Source of the DNA: JBOFEH01 sp051650265
GTDB lineage: Bacteria > Bacillota > Clostridia > Lachnospirales > Cellulosilyticaceae
Length of the DNA: 7,214 bases
Assembly (NCBI GenBank): GCA_051650265.1
Contig: JBOFIR010000138.1
Location: 1-7,214, forward strand
Reading direction: 5' to 3'
Shown here: one piece after another, positions 6,911-7,214 of the stretch
Numbering within the stretch: the first letter of the stretch is position 1
How the letters are laid out: the number at the start of each line of letters is the position of its first letter
Made by a program: the position numbers and the translations under genes
Notes under the pieces: model-generated
The model's database searches: none
Seen by the model: the letters and a program-made list of their open reading frames with translations, nothing else
Told to the model about the DNA's origin: nothing

Positions 6911-6954
6911 GATAAAAATATAAAAGGGTCTAGGGATAGAGGGAGGCGATGAAG

Positions 6955-7214
6955 ATGAAAAAACTCGGGTGGATTCTTGGTGGCATGATCGCCATACTTT
7001 TGGTGATGTGGCGTGTTAGTGGCATAGAAAGTATGCCTAAGCAGCAGGAGGTTTTAGAAATTCAGTATTTTTATAATAACCCATGTGGTTCTTGTGATGG
7101 TGAAGCATCTTTCTATGAAATTTTCAACCAAGAAGTAGGTGATCTAAAAGAACAGGTAGATTATCATATGACAAGTTACAATACTTTCAAGGAAGAAGAC
7201 TTAAAGTTTTTTGA
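6955..7214 (+). CDS. Membrane-anchored thioredoxin-fold-like protein with CGSC motif (partial, 3' end outside window)
   Basis: The frame is open from ATG 6955 to the window edge, giving 86 residues. GGGAGG (6941-6946) is eight bases from this ATG but only two from the in-frame ATG at 6949, so 6955 is preferred. After two lysines, residues 4-21 form one hydrophobic segment, either an uncleaved anchor or a signal peptide. They are followed by a short linker and EVLEIQYFYNNPCGSCDGE, a beta strand leading into a CxxC (44-47), as in thioredoxin-like oxidoreductases. No lipobox cysteine is seen. The active site would face outside the membrane. The rest of the protein, possibly including more membrane helices, is missing, so the exact family is uncertain. 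It lies 81 bases after the importer operon, beyond a terminator, with no convincing promoter of its own in the gap. Confidence 0.75.
   Translation, partial: MKKLGWILGGMIAILLVMWRVSGIESMPKQQEVLEIQYFYNNPCGSCDGEASFYEIFNQEVGDLKEQVDYHMTSYNTFKEEDLKFF

Noticed and set aside
6919..6924. TATAAA as a -10 box for the CGSC-protein gene
   Set aside because: The sequence 17 bases upstream (TTACTA, inside the terminator stem) is a poor -35 match; A+T-rich background explains the hexamer.

Overview
The window reads as chromosomal DNA from a low-G+C, Gram-positive anaerobe of the Clostridia type, perhaps a polysaccharide-using Lachnospirales relative. This is inferred from the A/T-rich codon use, purine-rich GGAGG-type ribosome sites, short A-tract/T-tract terminators and an LplB/LplC/LipO-type sugar importer. 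The species cannot be fixed from the sequence alone. Every supported gene lies on the + strand.

Layout. (1) 3-80 is the tail of an unrecognised upstream gene. (2) 214-1956 is a complete methyl-accepting chemotaxis protein, closed by a strong, probably bidirectional terminator (1984-2026). (3) A near-consensus vegetative promoter (2126-2154), with repeated CAAACAT words around it, drives a single regulator gene (2178-2948). Its product combines a zinc-finger-like N-terminus, a LuxR-type helix-turn-helix and a DUF2087 C-terminus, and a strong terminator follows (2977-3018). (4) A 251-base leader (3019-3269), first very A+T-rich and then purine-rich with a long inverted repeat, precedes a three-gene importer operon: two permeases (3270-4253, 4266-5171) and a lipoprotein substrate-binding protein (5209-6873), ended by a terminator at 6883-6910. 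(5) From 6955 to the window edge is the start of a membrane-anchored thioredoxin-fold-like protein with a CGSC motif.

How the parts fit. The binding lipoprotein should capture an oligosaccharide or a modified sugar and pass it to the two-permease channel. No ATPase is encoded beside them, so a shared MsmX-type ATPase elsewhere is expected. The neighbouring DUF2087 regulator is a candidate controller of itself and possibly of the importer, and the chemoreceptor may serve the same nutrient response, but both links rest only on proximity.

Nothing here is clearly a new biological system. The points most worth checking are the CAAACAT operator-like repeats, the structured importer leader, and the CxxC in the binding protein next to a CGSC redox protein.
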